NCBI GenBank assembly: GCA_023137075.1
Contig: JAGLQA010000762.1
Coordinates: forward strand, 1 to 7,868
DNA length: 7,868 bases
Direction of reading: 5' to 3'
Source of the DNA: Candidatus Aminicenantota bacterium
GTDB lineage: Bacteria > Acidobacteriota > Aminicenantia > UBA2199
This document shows, piece after piece, positions 7,047-7,868 of this stretch. The number at the start of each line of letters is the position of its first letter. Position 1 is the stretch's first letter. The notes under the pieces are model-generated. The model was not told the origin of the DNA. It did no database searches and worked only from the letters and a program-made list of their open reading frames with translations. Position numbers and translations under genes: made by a program.

Positions 7047-7069
7047 GAAATAATCTTAGCAATTATCAT
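7046..7069 (-). other. Possible 8-amino-acid leader peptide frame before the phosphatase gene
   Basis: A minus-strand ATG at 7069 preceded by GAGGTGG opens a seven-codon extension (peptide MIIAKIIS) ending in a TGA whose last base is shared with the region of the phosphatase ATG (TCATGA). It has a better ribosome site than the gene it precedes, so it could couple translation on read-through transcripts. It overlaps the sigma-54-like promoter, so only a transcript starting further upstream could carry it. Very short, and possibly chance. Confidence 0.2.
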
Positions 7070-7073
7070 GCCA
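7058..7073 (-). promoter_or_regulatory. Sigma-54 (-24/-12) promoter candidate
   Basis: Minus-strand TGGCATG, four bases, then TTGCT matches the sigma-54 consensus TGGCACG-N4-TTGCW at all but one position, with exact GG-N10-GC spacing (GG at 7072-7071, GC at 7060-7059). It lies in the only sizeable gap of the window, directly before the phosphatase gene, and the same cluster encodes an NtrC-type sigma-54 activator. The predicted start is about 7047, one base before the ATG, which would give an almost leaderless mRNA. That feature weakens the call or marks an unusual mode of initiation. Confidence 0.5.
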
Positions 7074-7117
7074 CCTCGTGTACCGGAGAAAGGTTGACCT
7101 CACTACTTCAAGTCAGC

Positions 7118-7187
7118 AAAAAAAATTGACACGCCTGGGGGAACGGGCAGAGATTAGCAAAACAAGTTGCACTGTTTGCCCGCCAGG
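7118..7187 (-). terminator. Weak rho-independent terminator candidate after the REC-PATAN gene
   Basis: Just past the TGA of the 7866-7189 gene, the minus strand reads CCTGGCGGGCA (7187-7177). It can pair with TGCCCG (7149-7144) and, after a five-base bulge, CCAGG (7138-7134). A run of eight Ts follows at 7125-7118. The loop is long (27 bases), the stem is interrupted and the T tract is eight bases from the stem, so termination would at best be partial. It would separate the REC-PATAN gene from the phosphatase operon. Confidence 0.3.
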
Positions 7188-7188
7188 A

Positions 7189-7866
7189 TCAGGCCATTCC
7201 CGGCAGCATTTCGGATAGGGATTTTTCTATTCGTTTCTCCCTCTGGTGACGGATGTATTCCAGGCTTATTTTGGTTTCCTCTTTTCCGGGTTTCAGGCAT
7301 GCAAAAAAAGCGTCCTCTGCCGCAATACCGTTTGCCTCCGCGTCTATCACATCGCCATCCCGGAAAAATATCCTGCCGGTTTTGCGATCAAATTTGACGG
7401 TTAAGACACCGGTCCGTTTTTCGTTTTCGATGACCCGCAGTATCGTGGACAGACCGGTATAGGAGGTCGGTTTGTTATATTCAACGCAGCGTTTTAATGC
7501 CTCTGCCACCCGTTTATCCAACCGTTCAAGATTCACCGGTTTTTCCATGTATTCCACGATACCGAAGGCTTCAAAGATGTTCCGTTCCTTTTCCGGGCTG
7601 ATAATTATGATCGATGTCAGTACGATTATCGGCAGCCATTTACCTCTATTATAAAGCTCTACCAACACCTCGATACCATCTAAAACCGGCATGTTTAAAT
7701 CTAAGATTACCAGGTCGATCTTATGATTCCCGATGATATCCAGGGCTTCAACTCCGTTAAAAGCAACCTTGATATCGTATTTGTCCTCTTTTCCCAAGAA
7801 ATGTTTCTTGAGCGATTCGACAAAAACCATTTCATCATCCACAATTAAAATCGTTTGCTCTTTCAT
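7189..7866 (-). CDS. Response regulator with C-terminal PATAN (DUF4388) domain
   Basis: A 225-residue protein. The receiver (about 4-125) has Asp10/Asp11, phosphoacceptor Asp56 in VILDLNMP, Thr84 and Lys109 in MEKP. Residues about 136-205 look like a PATAN/DUF4388 domain: TGLSTILRVIENEKRTGVL followed by GRIFFRDGDVIDAEANG and an EDAFFACL helix, the usual pattern of a glycine-rich turn and a buried His/Asp-Ala strand. These domains occur with receivers in regulatory and gliding/polarity-type proteins and are thought to mediate protein contacts; no DNA-binding or enzymatic motif is present. The ATG at 7866 is followed immediately by the receiver's first strand, so it is a natural start, but only two bases lie upstream and its ribosome site cannot be seen. 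It is 142 bases from the next gene and may belong to an upstream operon. Confidence 0.88.
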   Translation of the reverse strand: MKEQTILIVDDEMVFVESLKKHFLGKEDKYDIKVAFNGVEALDIIGNHKIDLVILDLNMPVLDGIEVLVELYNRGKWLPIIVLTSIIIISPEKERNIFEAFGIVEYMEKPVNLERLDKRVAEALKRCVEYNKPTSYTGLSTILRVIENEKRTGVLTVKFDRKTGRIFFRDGDVIDAEANGIAAEDAFFACLKPGKEETKISLEYIRHQREKRIEKSLSEMLPGMA

Positions 7867-7868
7867 GG

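Noticed and set aside
7062..7067. GATAAT on the minus strand as a sigma-70 -10 for the phosphatase operon
   Set aside because: The hexamer 17 bases upstream (TTCTCC) is a poor -35. The same bases fit the sigma-54 pattern far better, so the match is probably incidental.
7091..7116. TTGAC ... GTCA inverted repeat as an operator
   Set aside because: Only four base pairs are symmetric and the arms do not extend; too short to claim a binding site.
7126..7131. TTGACA on the plus strand as a divergent -35 element
   Set aside because: No acceptable -10 follows at the right distance, and no plus-strand gene lies downstream.

Overview
The window is a dense, single-strand block of regulatory genes. 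Seven protein genes all read on the minus strand (right to left) and all encode signal-transduction proteins. No metabolic, RNA, mobile-element or CRISPR feature is visible. Five of the seven carry a receiver (REC) domain, two are histidine kinases, one has an Hpt (histidine phosphotransfer) domain, two form a serine phosphatase / anti-sigma-type partner-switching pair, and the last is the start of an NtrC-type sigma-54 activator. The organism cannot be fixed from this stretch. The style (receiver-first kinases with an AHEINNP box, REC-PATAN proteins, NtrC-family regulator, roughly balanced base composition) suits an environmental Gram-negative such as a member of the former Deltaproteobacteria, but this is a weak inference.

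Layout in transcription order. 7866-7189: REC + PATAN (DUF4388) protein. 7188-7047: a 142-base gap with a weak terminator-like hairpin and a close match to a sigma-54 -24/-12 promoter. 7046-5823: REC + coiled coil + PP2C/SpoIIE-type phosphatase. 5801-5064: one protein fusing an RsbW-like ATPase to a STAS (RsbV-like) domain. 5056-3605: Hpt + CheA-P2-like segment + degenerate CheR-like domain. 3605-2433: REC + HisKA + HATPase kinase. 2432-2377: a short gap with a near-consensus sigma-70-type promoter whose spacer holds a T10 run. 2376-631: REC + PAS + HisKA + HATPase kinase. 638-1 (cut by the window edge): REC + AAA+ sigma-54 activator. No gene-free stretch exceeds 142 bases.

Working model (inference). 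Genes 7046-2433 are tightly packed (gaps of 21 and 7 bases, then a 1-base overlap) and probably form one operon. The kinase and the Hpt protein would supply a phosphorelay that sets the receiver state of the phosphatase. The phosphatase would in turn dephosphorylate the STAS half of the fused ATPase-STAS protein and release or capture an unseen target. The final kinase/activator pair (8-base overlap) has its own promoter and looks like a conventional two-component system driving sigma-54 promoters, possibly including the one at 7073-7058. None of the seven proteins shows a membrane segment or signal peptide, so the sensor and the final output lie elsewhere. The most unusual items are the Hpt-CheR-like fusion with an eroded SAM pocket, the kinase and substrate fused in one chain, and the homopolymer inside a promoter spacer.
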